From Actinokineospora auranticolor (GTDB lineage: Bacteria > Actinomycetota > Actinomycetes > Mycobacteriales > Pseudonocardiaceae): a DNA stretch of 64,000 nt. Positions 7,619 to 15,710 of this stretch are shown here, piece by piece. The position numbers and the translations under genes were made by a program. The stretch is from contig NZ_PTIX01000003.1 of the NCBI RefSeq assembly GCF_002934265.1, positions 1 to 64,000 on the forward strand, read 5' to 3'. Under the pieces are notes generated by a model that searched no databases, was not told the origin of the DNA, and saw only the letters and a program-made list of their open reading frames with translations. The first letter of the stretch is position 1, and each line of letters opens with the position of its first letter.

Positions 7619-8577
7619 AGGTGGTGGACGGAATGCGGGAAGCCCGCGTGATCCCCTTGGACCGGTCTCGCCGGAGTCCGGCCGCGGAGGCGCCGGACGG
7701 CCCTCCCGTGGCGCCGACGCCACTGCGCAAGGACCCGGCGCCCACCCCGCCCACCGGGTTGCGCCAAGCGTTCGAGTTCGCCCGCCGCAGGCTCACCGGC
7801 GAGTACCAGGTCGACCGGTTCGGCTTCGACCCCGAGCTGACCGAGGCGCTGCTGCTGCCCCCGCTCCGCGCCCTCTACCGCCGGTGGTTCCGGGTGCGGG
7901 TGACCGGCGCGGAGAACATCCCGGCCGAGGGCGGCGCGTTGGTCGTGTCCAACCACTCGGGCACCCTGCCCCTCGACGCGCTGATGACCGCCGTGGCCGT
8001 GCGCGACAACCGCGACCGCTACCTGCGGATGCTCGGCGCGGACCTGGTGTTCCAGGTCCCGCTGCTGGGCGCGCTGGCGCGCAAGTCCGGGCAGACGCTG
8101 GCCTGCAACCCCGACGCCGAGCACCTGCTGCGGTCGGGGGAGTTGGTCGGGGTGTGGCCGGAGGGCTTCAAGGGCATCGGCAAGCCGTTCTCCGCGCGCT
8201 ACAAGCTCCAGCGCTTCGGCCGGGGTGGGTTCGTCTCCGCCGCGCTGCGCACCGGCGCGCCGATCGTCCCGTGCTCGATCGTCGGCGCGGAGGAGATCTA
8301 CCCGAAGATCGCCGACCTCAAGCCGCTGGCCCGGCTGCTCGGGCTGCCGTACTTCCCGGTGACCCCCTTCTTCCCGCTGCTGGGCCCGCTCGGCGCGATC
8401 CCGCTGCCGTCCAAGTGGCACATCCACTTCGGCGAGCCGATCCCCACCGACACCTACGAGCCGCGGGCCGAGGACGACCCGATGCTGGTCTTCACGCTGA
8501 CCGACCAGGTGCGGGAAACCATCCAACAGACCCTCTACAAGCTGCTCGACCAGCGCACCAACCCGTTCTTCGACTGA
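7615..8577 (+). CDS. 1-acyl-glycerol-phosphate acyltransferase family protein (PlsC/LPLAT type)
   Basis: This protein of up to 320 residues carries the acyltransferase motif NHSGTLPLD (the NHX4D catalytic pair), followed by WPEGFKGIGKPF (motif III, EG) and PIVPCSIVGAEE. These mark lysophospholipid-type acyltransferases that move an acyl chain from acyl-CoA to a glycerolipid at the membrane. The first 65 residues are Pro/Arg-rich and probably disordered. Start choices are GTG 7615, overlapping the previous stop, or ATG 7633. Coupling to the epimerase is conserved in M. tuberculosis (Rv0501-Rv0502). Specific lipid substrate is unknown. Confidence 0.85.
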   Translation: MKVVDGMREARVIPLDRSRRSPAAEAPDGPPVAPTPLRKDPAPTPPTGLRQAFEFARRRLTGEYQVDRFGFDPELTEALLLPPLRALYRRWFRVRVTGAENIPAEGGALVVSNHSGTLPLDALMTAVAVRDNRDRYLRMLGADLVFQVPLLGALARKSGQTLACNPDAEHLLRSGELVGVWPEGFKGIGKPFSARYKLQRFGRGGFVSAALRTGAPIVPCSIVGAEEIYPKIADLKPLARLLGLPYFPVTPFFPLLGPLGAIPLPSKWHIHFGEPIPTDTYEPRAEDDPMLVFTLTDQVRETIQQTLYKLLDQRTNPFFD

Positions 8578-8580
8578 GGG

Positions 8581-9828
8581 TCAAGCGGACAGCGGCAGCG
8601 TGCTCAGCCCCCGGATCACCGAGGTGGGGCGCCAGCGGGGTGTGCTCGTCGTGCGCAGCCGGGGGAGCGCCTCGGCCAGCGCGGTCAGCGCGACCTCGCC
8701 CTCCAGCCGGGCCAGCGGCGCGCCGAGGCAGTAGTGGATCCCGCTGGAGAACGCGAGGTGGTCACCCGCGACCCGGCCGATGTCGAACTCGTCCGGCCGC
8801 TCGAAGACCGCCGGGTCCCGCCCCGCCGCGCCGACCAGCACGACCGTCAGCGTGTCCTGCGGGATCCGCACCCCGGCGAGCTCGACGTCCTCGTGCGGGA
8901 ACCGGGCGGTCATCTGGACCGGTGACTCGTAGCGCAGCACTTCCTCGATGGCCTGCCCGGCCAGGGCGTGGTCGCCGCGCAGCCGGTCCCACTGGTCGGG
9001 GTGGCGGGCGAAGGACCACACCGCGTTGCCGATCAGGTTGGTGGTCGTCTCGAACCCGGCCACCAGCAGCAGCTCGCACGTGGTCGCCAGGTCCAGCTCG
9101 GTCACCGACCCCGCGGCGACCAGGGCGCTGATGACGTCGTCGCCGGGTTCGGACCGGCGCAGCGCGATCAGCCGGGTGAACAGCGCGCGCAGTTCCCGGT
9201 TGGCCGTGCGCAGCGCGCGGGCGTGGTCGACCGACTTGATCCCGTCCAGCGACGCGCCGAGCACCCGGCCGTACCGGGCGAAGGTGTCGGCGTCGACGTC
9301 GGGGATCCCCAGCAGCTCGCTGATCACCGTGATCGGCAGCGGCGCGGCGAAGTCGGCCATGAGGTCGAAGTCGCCCTTGGCCAAGGCCCGCGCCAGCAGC
9401 CGCTCGGTCGCCCGGACGACGCCCGCGCGGTAGCCGCTGATCTTGGACGGGCTGAACGCCGGGCGGGCCAGGGCGCGCAGCCGGGTGTGCTCCGGCGGGT
9501 CGAGTTCGAGGAAGGACGGCGCCGTCTCGATCTCCCCCGGGAGCGGCGACGCGGCGAACGGCGGCGGTTGGCTGCCGTCGGCGGTGCGGACGCCGAATGT
9601 CCTGTCGCGCAAGACTTTCGAACACAACTCGTGTGTCGCGATGGCGGTCATGCCGACGCGGCTGCGGTGCACACCGCCACTCGCGCGGATCGCGGCGTAG
9701 ACCCCGTACCGCTCGTCGCGCCACGGCGCGGACACCACGCGGGCCAGCAGGTCCCCGCGCCACGCCAGAACCCGGAGGCCCGCGCGCTCGACCGCCAGTC
9801 GCGTGCCCAACTTCAGTTCGGCTCTCAT
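8581..9828 (-). CDS. Cytochrome P450
   Basis: This 415-residue soluble bacterial P450 has the oxygen-activation helix AGFETTTN at about 257-264, the ExxR motif as EEVLRY (E296, R299), and the heme loop FSSGIHYCLGAPLAR with the heme-ligating Cys367. There is no membrane anchor, so it depends on a separate ferredoxin and reductase, neither of which is adjacent. Its ATG overlaps the stop of the upstream TetR gene (ATGA), so both are one transcript. The substrate is unknown. The pair interrupts the otherwise conserved gene order and may be an accessory insertion. Confidence 0.93.
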   Translation of the reverse strand: MRAELKLGTRLAVERAGLRVLAWRGDLLARVVSAPWRDERYGVYAAIRASGGVHRSRVGMTAIATHELCSKVLRDRTFGVRTADGSQPPPFAASPLPGEIETAPSFLELDPPEHTRLRALARPAFSPSKISGYRAGVVRATERLLARALAKGDFDLMADFAAPLPITVISELLGIPDVDADTFARYGRVLGASLDGIKSVDHARALRTANRELRALFTRLIALRRSEPGDDVISALVAAGSVTELDLATTCELLLVAGFETTTNLIGNAVWSFARHPDQWDRLRGDHALAGQAIEEVLRYESPVQMTARFPHEDVELAGVRIPQDTLTVVLVGAAGRDPAVFERPDEFDIGRVAGDHLAFSSGIHYCLGAPLARLEGEVALTALAEALPRLRTTSTPRWRPTSVIRGLSTLPLSA

Positions 9829-10391
9829 CCCCGTGCCCCGATCCCGCCGAGCAGGGTGTCGTGGGCCAGTGCGGGAGCGTCCAGCGGTGCCAGCCTGCCC
9901 TCCGCCACGCCCTCCCAGGCCGTGTAGGCGACGGCGTAGAGCGAGGACACCGCCCACCACGGCGCGACCCCGGCGCGCAGCAGCCCGGCCGCTGCGGCGC
10001 GGGTCATGAGGTCGGTCAGCGGCTCGTCGACGCGCGCCCAGCGGGCCATCAGCTCCGGTTCGGCGTCCAACGACGGCTGGCGCAGCAGGAACTCCAGCCG
10101 CGGCCCCAGCGGCACCAGCGCGTCCACCAGCGCCCGCAGCGCCGCCGCCGGGTCGCGGCCATCCGGGACGGCGTCGGCGATGGCGCCCTCGATGATGTCC
10201 AGCGAGTCCTCGGCGACGGCGACCAGCAGGTGCTGGCGGGTCGGGTAGCGCTTGTGCAGCGTGGTCCGGCCGATGCCCGCCGCCGCGGCGACCTGTGCCA
10301 GGGCGGCCGCAGCGTCCCGGACCAGGACCTCGGCCGCGATGTCCAGCAGCGGTCGCGTGGCGAGCGCGACCGTACGGTTGCGAACACTCAT
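9825..10391 (-). CDS. TetR family transcriptional regulator
   Basis: A 188-residue regulator with an N-terminal TetR helix-turn-helix, ALAQVAAAAGIGRTTLHKRY, followed by PTRQHLLVAVAEDSLDII and an all-helical ligand-binding domain. The helix after the HTH carries the usual aromatic/basic residues. The ATG at 10391 sits inside a 34-bp palindrome (10372-10405), so the regulator very likely represses its own operon, including the P450 with which it overlaps by 4 bp. A GTG at 10397 is an alternative start. The inducer is probably the P450 substrate or a related compound, which is inference. Confidence 0.9.
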   Translation of the reverse strand: MSVRNRTVALATRPLLDIAAEVLVRDAAAALAQVAAAAGIGRTTLHKRYPTRQHLLVAVAEDSLDIIEGAIADAVPDGRDPAAALRALVDALVPLGPRLEFLLRQPSLDAEPELMARWARVDEPLTDLMTRAAAAGLLRAGVAPWWAVSSLYAVAYTAWEGVAEGRLAPLDAPALAHDTLLGGIGARG

Positions 10392-10405
10392 GTTCACGAC
10401 CGTAC
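10372..10405 (-). promoter_or_regulatory. 34-bp palindromic operator over the TetR start codon
   Basis: The outer arms GTACGGT (10372-10378) and ACCGTAC (10399-10405) and the inner arms GAACA (10382-10386) and TGTTC (10391-10395) are symmetric about 10388.5. In all, 13 of 15 arm positions pair. Because the start codon is near the centre, the transcript is probably leaderless or very short-leadered, and repressor binding would block initiation directly. Confidence 0.8.
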
Positions 10406-10425
10406 AGGAAAGTTCGGCTAGTGGA

Positions 10426-11316
10426 TCAGATCACGCGCTTGCGGTAGGCCAGTCCCGCAGCCACCGCGCCCGCGACCGCCCCGGCACCGAGGACCGACGG
10501 GACGCCGATCTTGGCGGCCTTGCGGCCGGTGCGGAAGTCGCGGATCTCCCAGCCGCGCTTGCGGGCGACCTCCCGCAGGCCGCTGTCCGGGTTGACCGCG
10601 ACCGCGGTGCCCGCCACCGACAGCATCGGCACGTCGTTGGACGAGTCGGAGTACGCGGTGCAGCGGCGCAGGTCCAACCCCTCGCGGGCGGCCAGCGAGC
10701 GCACCGCGTGCGCCTTGGCCGGGCCGTGCAGCATCTCGCCGACGAGCCTGCCGGTGAACACCCCGTCGGTGCTCTCCGCGACCGTCCCGAGCGCGCCGGT
10801 GAGCCCGAGGCGGCGGGCGATGATCGTGGCGAGCTCCACCGGGGTGGCGGTGACCAGCCACACCCGCTGGCCCGCGTCCAGGTGCATCTGCGCCAGCGCG
10901 CGGGTGCCGGGCCAGATCTTGTCGGCCATCAGCTCGTCGTAGATCTCCTCGCCCAGCGCGGTCAGCTCGGCCACCGTGTGACCGGCCACAAAGGACAGCG
11001 CCTGTTCCCGGCTGCTGCGGATGCCCTCGGCGGTCTCCTTGCCACCGACCCGGAACATCACCTGCTGCAGCGCGAACTTCACCAGGTCGGAGTTGGAGAA
11101 GAACTTGCGCGCGGCCAAGCCCCTGGCGAAGTGGAAGATCGACGCGCCCATCATGATGGTGTTGTCCACGTCGAAGAACGCCGCCGCGGTCAGGTCGACC
11201 GGTACCGGCGCGCTGGACCGTTCCATCGCGACGGAAGCCGCCTCGGCACTCGCCTCGCCCGCGAGCGCCGCGAGGCGTTCGAGTTCGGGGTTCTTGCCCC
11301 CTCGCCGCACGGACAC
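10426..11316 (-). CDS. HAD-IB family hydrolase (SerB1-like phosphatase)
   Basis: This 296-residue haloacid dehalogenase superfamily phosphatase shows motif I FFDVDNTI (nucleophile Asp49, acid/base Asp51), motif [10 protein letters not shown], motif III Lys200 and motif [13 protein letters not shown] (Asp223, Asp227). A hydrophobic stretch near the C-terminus (about 268-288) ends in RKRVI and could anchor it to the membrane. It is collinear with M. tuberculosis serB1 (Rv0505c), annotated as phosphoserine phosphatase. HAD-IB members also act on other phosphomonoesters, so the serine role is not certain. A GTG or ATG start at 11316 gives a basic N-terminus. Confidence 0.88.
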   Translation of the reverse strand: MSVRRGGKNPELERLAALAGEASAEAASVAMERSSAPVPVDLTAAAFFDVDNTIMMGASIFHFARGLAARKFFSNSDLVKFALQQVMFRVGGKETAEGIRSSREQALSFVAGHTVAELTALGEEIYDELMADKIWPGTRALAQMHLDAGQRVWLVTATPVELATIIARRLGLTGALGTVAESTDGVFTGRLVGEMLHGPAKAHAVRSLAAREGLDLRRCTAYSDSSNDVPMLSVAGTAVAVNPDSGLREVARKRGWEIRDFRTGRKAAKIGVPSVLGAGAVAGAVAAGLAYRKRVI

Positions 11317-11388
11317 CTCACGCCTCCCCGCTGGTCTTCCCCGTCAGGCCACCAGCGTAGCGATCCCCCGGCCGGTCGCGCCGGGACC

Positions 11389-12786
11389 TCAACCGATCTC
11401 GATCGAGCCGACCAGACCGGGCACCAGCGGCGGCACCGAGATGGTGGGCAGCGGAAGCGGCAACGGCACCGTCAGCCCAGGGGCCTTGGTGCCGGTGCCG
11501 GGAGCCGTCGTGGTGGGCCCGCCGAGGATCGGGGGGAGTTGGATCAGGGGTGGTGGCGAGGTCGAGGTCACCGGCGGGGTCGCGGGCCGGGTGCTGCGCA
11601 CGTCGGGTGGCGGCGTGCCGGTGGTCGGCGGTGCCTCGGTGGGCGCCGTGGTCGTCGGCTGACCCGGTGCCGGTCGCCCGCCCGCGTCCGAGCCGGTGGT
11701 CGGGGGCGCGATGCGGGGCGCGTCGGGGCGCACGTCGCAGGTCGCGGTGGCGGGCATCGCGCCGATCTCGTCGAGGTCGCCGGAGACGACCTGGTAGCAG
11801 GGCAGCCGGGTGATCAGCTTGCCCGCCCGGTCCTCGATCCGGTCGAGCAGCGCCAGCGAGGCGGTCAGCCGGTTGTCGGCGGCCCCGGGCAGCCGGGGGC
11901 GCAGCGCGGCCAGCCGGGCGCCCTGCTGGTCGGCCCAGGCGCGCAGCGGCTCGAGCTGGGCGCCGTCGCCCGCCGTCGCGATGCCGGTGAGGGCGCGCGC
12001 ACCGGCGGTGGCGTCGCTGTCGAAGTCGCCCAGCGCGGCCAGGTAGCCCTCGGACGGCGCGGACCGCGGGTCGGTGCTGCGCAGCGCCAGGGTCTCGATC
12101 TCGCTGACCCGCGCGGCGGCGAACTCCAGGTGCTTGAACGCCTTGTCCTCGGCGCCGAAGGTCAACCCGAGCGAGGCGGCCTCGCCGGTGCGCTTGATGC
12201 CGTAGAGGGCGTCACCGGGCAGCGCGTCGCGGGCCAGCAGCAGGCTCGTGCCCGCCAGCGCGAACACCAGCGCCAGCGCGGCCGTGGCCGCCACCGCGAA
12301 CCGGCTGCGCACACCCGAACCCGCGCGCGCGGCCCCAGGCCGCGTGGATTCGGCCGAACCGCCGCGCCTGCCGCGCGGCGCGCGGCCCGCGTTCCGGGGC
12401 GGGCGGGTCGGTTGCGCGGTGGGCTGCGAGTCGGCTTGTGCGCGGGCGGGCCGCGGGCGGGGTGCGGGCGCGGGGCGGGTCAGCGGGGATTCGAGTCCCG
12501 GCGCGGTTTCCGCCGCCGCGGTGTCCAGCGCGGGTTCCGCGGCCAGTCCGGCCAGCACCTTGGCGCGCATGCGGTCGCGGGAGCCGTCGTCGGGGGCGGT
12601 GCAGGAGCCCAGGCCCGCGAGGAGTTCGAGGATCGCGCGGTCGTCTTCGGTGAAATCGGGCCCCAGGTCGTCGAGCGCGTCCATGTCCCCGGCCTCGTCG
12701 AGCAGTCCGGGGTGCGACCGGCCCGCGCGGGGTCTCTCCGCGCGTTCGCCGTGGGGTCCGGACGACCCCGATCCGCTGTCCACCAT
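11389..12786 (-). CDS. DUF5667 membrane protein, candidate anti-sigma factor for BldN
   Basis: A 465-residue protein with a cytoplasmic N-terminus of about 160 residues. That part includes an acidic helical segment (DFTEDDRAILELLAGLG) and a Pro/Arg-rich linker. One membrane helix follows at about 162-185. Immediately after it is the signature DALPGDALYGIKR (187-199) of DUF5667, then a helical extracytoplasmic domain with two cysteines and a Pro/Thr-rich tail. It lies 100 bp downstream of the bldN homologue on the same strand. In Streptomyces BldN is held by a membrane anti-sigma factor, RsbN, encoded next to it. Assigning that role here rests on position and topology. Confidence 0.72.
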   Translation of the reverse strand: MVDSGSGSSGPHGERAERPRAGRSHPGLLDEAGDMDALDDLGPDFTEDDRAILELLAGLGSCTAPDDGSRDRMRAKVLAGLAAEPALDTAAAETAPGLESPLTRPAPAPRPRPARAQADSQPTAQPTRPPRNAGRAPRGRRGGSAESTRPGAARAGSGVRSRFAVAATAALALVFALAGTSLLLARDALPGDALYGIKRTGEAASLGLTFGAEDKAFKHLEFAAARVSEIETLALRSTDPRSAPSEGYLAALGDFDSDATAGARALTGIATAGDGAQLEPLRAWADQQGARLAALRPRLPGAADNRLTASLALLDRIEDRAGKLITRLPCYQVVSGDLDEIGAMPATATCDVRPDAPRIAPPTTGSDAGGRPAPGQPTTTAPTEAPPTTGTPPPDVRSTRPATPPVTSTSPPPLIQLPPILGGPTTTAPGTGTKAPGLTVPLPLPLPTISVPPLVPGLVGSIEIG

Positions 12787-12886
12787 CCCGCTCCGACTCC
12801 TGTGGGTCTCGCTGTGGATGAAACGACTCCACCTGTCCCCGGGTTACGGCCCGACCGCGTGGCACATATCGATGCACCCCATCGGG

Positions 12887-13534
12887 TCAACGCAGCTCGG
12901 TGGGCAGAAGTTGCGCCAGCCTGCGCACGGCCCGGTGTTGCAGTGCCTTCACCGCGCCCTCGTTCCGGTTCATGATCGCCGCCGTTTCCGCGACGGACAA
13001 CCCCTGCAGGAACCGCAGCACGATGCATTCCCGCTGGTCGTCTCCGAGTTGGTCGACGCAGCCGAGCAGCGCTTCCCGGGTCGCCTTGGTCATGACCTGC
13101 TGTTCCGGACCGGCTTCGACCCGTTCCGAGTCGCGGATTTCCCCGGTGGTGACCTCGAGTCGGAATCTCGACGACTTCACGTGGTCGAGCACGAGGTTGC
13201 GCGCGATTGTGACGAACCACGCGCCAACGTCACGGCCTTGGTAAGTGACTGACGTAATGCGGCGTAAGGCACGTAAAAATGTTTCGCTGGTGACGTCCTC
13301 GGCCAGTTCCCGGTCGCCGACGCGGAAGAGCACGTACCGGAACACGATGTCGACGTAGCGGTCGTAGAGCTTGCCGAAGGCGACCGTGTCGCCTTCCTGG
13401 GCGGCGCGCACCAGTCCCCACGACTCGCTGTGGGCGGCGTCCGGTTCCTCGCCCCCCGGCGTGGCCCCGTCACCTGCGGAACGGGTGCCTGCAGCGCCCT
13501 GTCGCGCAGCGTCGGATCGCGTCTGGCGGGTCAT
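12887..13534 (-). CDS. bldN: ECF RNA polymerase sigma factor BldN
   Basis: A 215-residue ECF sigma factor. Sigma region 2 covers about 51-125 (DTVAFGKLYDRYVDIVFRYV, then AEDVTSETFLRALRRI) and region 4 about 152-212 (VLRFLQGLSVAETAAIMNRN). The linker SSRFRLEVTTGEI is nearly the same as in Streptomyces BldN. BldN controls aerial development genes in Streptomyces. The ATG at 13534 gives a 45-residue N-terminal extension, shorter than the processed pro-sequence of Streptomyces BldN. Upstream GTG or TTG codons could lengthen it to 232 residues. The adjacent rex-hem cluster is conserved with Streptomyces. Confidence 0.88.
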   Translation of the reverse strand: MTRQTRSDAARQGAAGTRSAGDGATPGGEEPDAAHSESWGLVRAAQEGDTVAFGKLYDRYVDIVFRYVLFRVGDRELAEDVTSETFLRALRRITSVTYQGRDVGAWFVTIARNLVLDHVKSSRFRLEVTTGEIRDSERVEAGPEQQVMTKATREALLGCVDQLGDDQRECIVLRFLQGLSVAETAAIMNRNEGAVKALQHRAVRRLAQLLPTELR

Positions 13535-13817
13535 CGGGCAGCCGCACACTCCCTCGTTGCCGGCGGTCGCCCCACCGCCGTGCAATTCCTCAGCAGCTTA
13601 CGTGTGGTTACTTTTAGGTAGGTAACGGCCGGTGGTCCAGGATCGAAGCGAAGTGGTCAGTTAACCGTGTGATCGGTGATCCATGCCACACTGCTGGCCT
13701 GGACGCGCGCGGGTGTGTCGCGGTTGCGCGCCGTGGCGGGTTCGTTGCGGAAACCGGACAAGTGCGTGCTCCAGGGCTATCCGTGGCCGGGGTGCGTCGA
13801 TTGGGGAGGTCATGGCG
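13535..13817. promoter_or_regulatory. Divergent intergenic region between bldN and acyl-CoA synthetase
   Basis: This 283-bp region contains an AT-rich patch (13595-13625) with an inverted repeat GTTAC/GTAAC about 10 bp apart, suitable for a regulated bldN promoter on the minus strand. On the plus strand GGGGAGG at 13803-13809 is the ribosome binding site of the synthetase. No gene is evident. Confidence 0.4.
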
Positions 13818-15416
13818 ATGGCGGGTTCGGCCGGTGCCGGGGCAGTCGACCGGGGTGCCGCGCCCGCGGTGCCCGGCGGCAACCTCGCCGATCTGGTGGT
13901 CGGCGCGAGCGAGACCGCGCCTGCCCGTCCCGGCCTGGTCGACGCCGCCGGTTCGGGTTCGCTCACCTGGCGGCGCGTGGCCGCCGCGGTGGACCGCTAC
14001 GCGGGCGTGCTGACCGGGCTGGGGGTGGCGCGGGGAGACCGGGTCGCGGTGGTGCTGTCCAACAGCCTCCAGTCTTGTGTCGCGTTGTTCGCCGTGCTGC
14101 GGGCGGGTGCGATCACCGTGCCGGTCGGGACCGACGCCGCGCCGCAGGAGGTCGAACGGGTACTTGACCACAGTGGTGTGTGTTTCGCTCTCGGGCTATC
14201 CAGAGTTACCGCGAATCCCCCTAAGAAGATCATCTCGTTGCCGGATCCGGACCTGGGGGTCGATTCCGACGATGACGGGGTGCCCCGGGTCCCCGCGGTC
14301 GGCGGCGGCGAGGACACGGCGCTGATCTGCTACACCTCGGGCACCTCGGGGTCCCCGCGCGGCGTGCTGCTGTCGCACCGGGCGCTGCTGGCCAACGCCG
14401 CGCAGTGCGCCGCGCTGCGACCTGCCCCGGTCACCGCTACCGACCGGGTGCTGCTCGCGGTCCCGCTCTCCCACGCCTACGGGCTCTCCGCGCTGTGGCA
14501 GGTCGCCGCCGCGGGCGCGACCGGCGTGCTGCTGCCGCGCTTCGGCGTCGACCGCGCGCTCGACGCCTGCCGCGACCACCGGCTCACCACCGTGATCGGC
14601 GTCCCCGCGATGTACCAGGCGCTGGTCACCGCGGGCCGCGACCGGCTCGGCGCGGCCCTGGCCACCGCCCGGCTGCTCACCTCCGGCGCCGCCCCGCTGG
14701 ACCCGCGCACGCTGGCGGCGGTCCGCGCGGCGACCGGCCTGGCCATCCACGAGGGCTACGGCCTCACCGAGACCGGCCCGGTGCTCACCTCCACCCTGGT
14801 CGGCGGTGTGGCCAAGCCCGGCGCCGTCGGCCGGGCCATCCCCGGCGTCGAGCTGCGCCTGGTCGACGCCGACGGTCGTCCGGTGGCCACCGCGGACGAC
14901 CCCGACGACCCCGACGGGTCGGACGAGTCGGTGGTCGGGGAGTTCACCGACGACTCCGAGACCGGCCTGGTCGCCGCGCGCGGGGCCAACCTGTTCAGCG
15001 GCTACTGGCCCGACGGCCGCGGCGGCCCCGACGCCGACGGCTGGTTCCGCACCGGCGACGTCGGCTACTTCGACGCCGACGGCGACCTCCGGCTGGTCGA
15101 CCGCGCCCACGACCTGATCATCGTCAACGGCTTCAACGTCTACCCGCGCGAGGTCGAGCAGGTGGTCGCGGAACTGCCCGGGGTGGCCGAGGTCGCCGCG
15201 GTCGGCGTGCCGGACGAGCGCACCGGCGAGCGGGTCAAGGTCGTCGTCGTGGCGCGCGAGGGCGCCGAGCTGACCGAGCAGGCGCTGCTGGCGCACTGCG
15301 CGGCGCACCTGGCCCGGTTCAAGGTGCCGGGCGTGGTGGAGTTCGCCGCGGCCCTGCCGCACACGGTCACCGGCAAGCTCCGGCGCGCGGGGCTGCGCGG
15401 TAGCGTCACGACGTGA
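13818..15416 (+). CDS. Class I adenylate-forming enzyme, long-chain fatty acid-CoA ligase type
   Basis: A 532-residue AMP-binding enzyme that activates a carboxylic acid as an acyl-adenylate and transfers it to CoA. The ATP loop is YTSGTSGSPRG (172-182). The adenine-binding motif is GYGLTETGP (313-321). The hinge and C-terminal domain contain GWFRTGDVGYFD and the NGFNVYPREVE segment, and the catalytic lysine is in TVTGKLRR. Of two ATGs, 13818 lies 8 nt after GGGGAGG while 13812 is only 2 nt away, so I chose 13818. Residues around 146-156 are an unusually acidic loop. The acid substrate is not specified. The glutaredoxin-like gene begins within its stop codon. Confidence 0.88.
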   Translation: MAGSAGAGAVDRGAAPAVPGGNLADLVVGASETAPARPGLVDAAGSGSLTWRRVAAAVDRYAGVLTGLGVARGDRVAVVLSNSLQSCVALFAVLRAGAITVPVGTDAAPQEVERVLDHSGVCFALGLSRVTANPPKKIISLPDPDLGVDSDDDGVPRVPAVGGGEDTALICYTSGTSGSPRGVLLSHRALLANAAQCAALRPAPVTATDRVLLAVPLSHAYGLSALWQVAAAGATGVLLPRFGVDRALDACRDHRLTTVIGVPAMYQALVTAGRDRLGAALATARLLTSGAAPLDPRTLAAVRAATGLAIHEGYGLTETGPVLTSTLVGGVAKPGAVGRAIPGVELRLVDADGRPVATADDPDDPDGSDESVVGEFTDDSETGLVAARGANLFSGYWPDGRGGPDADGWFRTGDVGYFDADGDLRLVDRAHDLIIVNGFNVYPREVEQVVAELPGVAEVAAVGVPDERTGERVKVVVVAREGAELTEQALLAHCAAHLARFKVPGVVEFAAALPHTVTGKLRRAGLRGSVTT

Positions 15417-15646
15417 CCAGGGTGACCGTTGTGACCAGGCAGGGCTGCCACGCCTGCGAGGTGGCCGAGGCCGACGTGGCGCGGATCTGCGGCGACCTCG
15501 GGCTGGCGTGGGGCACCGAGGACGTCGACGCCGACCCGGAGCTGCGCGCGGAGTACGGCGACCGGGTCCCGGTGATCCTGGTCGACGGCGCGGAGCACGG
15601 CTACTGGCGGGTCGAGGAAGACCGCCTGCGCGCCGCGCTGGGCTGA
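15413..15646 (+). CDS. Glutaredoxin family (DUF836-like) thiol protein
   Basis: This 77-residue thioredoxin-fold protein contains the redox motif CHAC in GCHACEVAEADV and the cis-proline segment DRVPVILVDG. It matches the small glutaredoxin-like gene (Rv0508) just before hemA in M. tuberculosis. The GTG overlaps the preceding TGA. A general cytoplasmic thiol-disulfide role is likely; the partner is unknown. Confidence 0.85.
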   Translation: MTRVTVVTRQGCHACEVAEADVARICGDLGLAWGTEDVDADPELRAEYGDRVPVILVDGAEHGYWRVEEDRLRAALG

Positions 15647-15710
15647 CCCCGATCGGGGTCCCCCGCATTCCCGGGGCACTCCACGGCCGCTTCCGCTACG
15701 AACGGACGGT

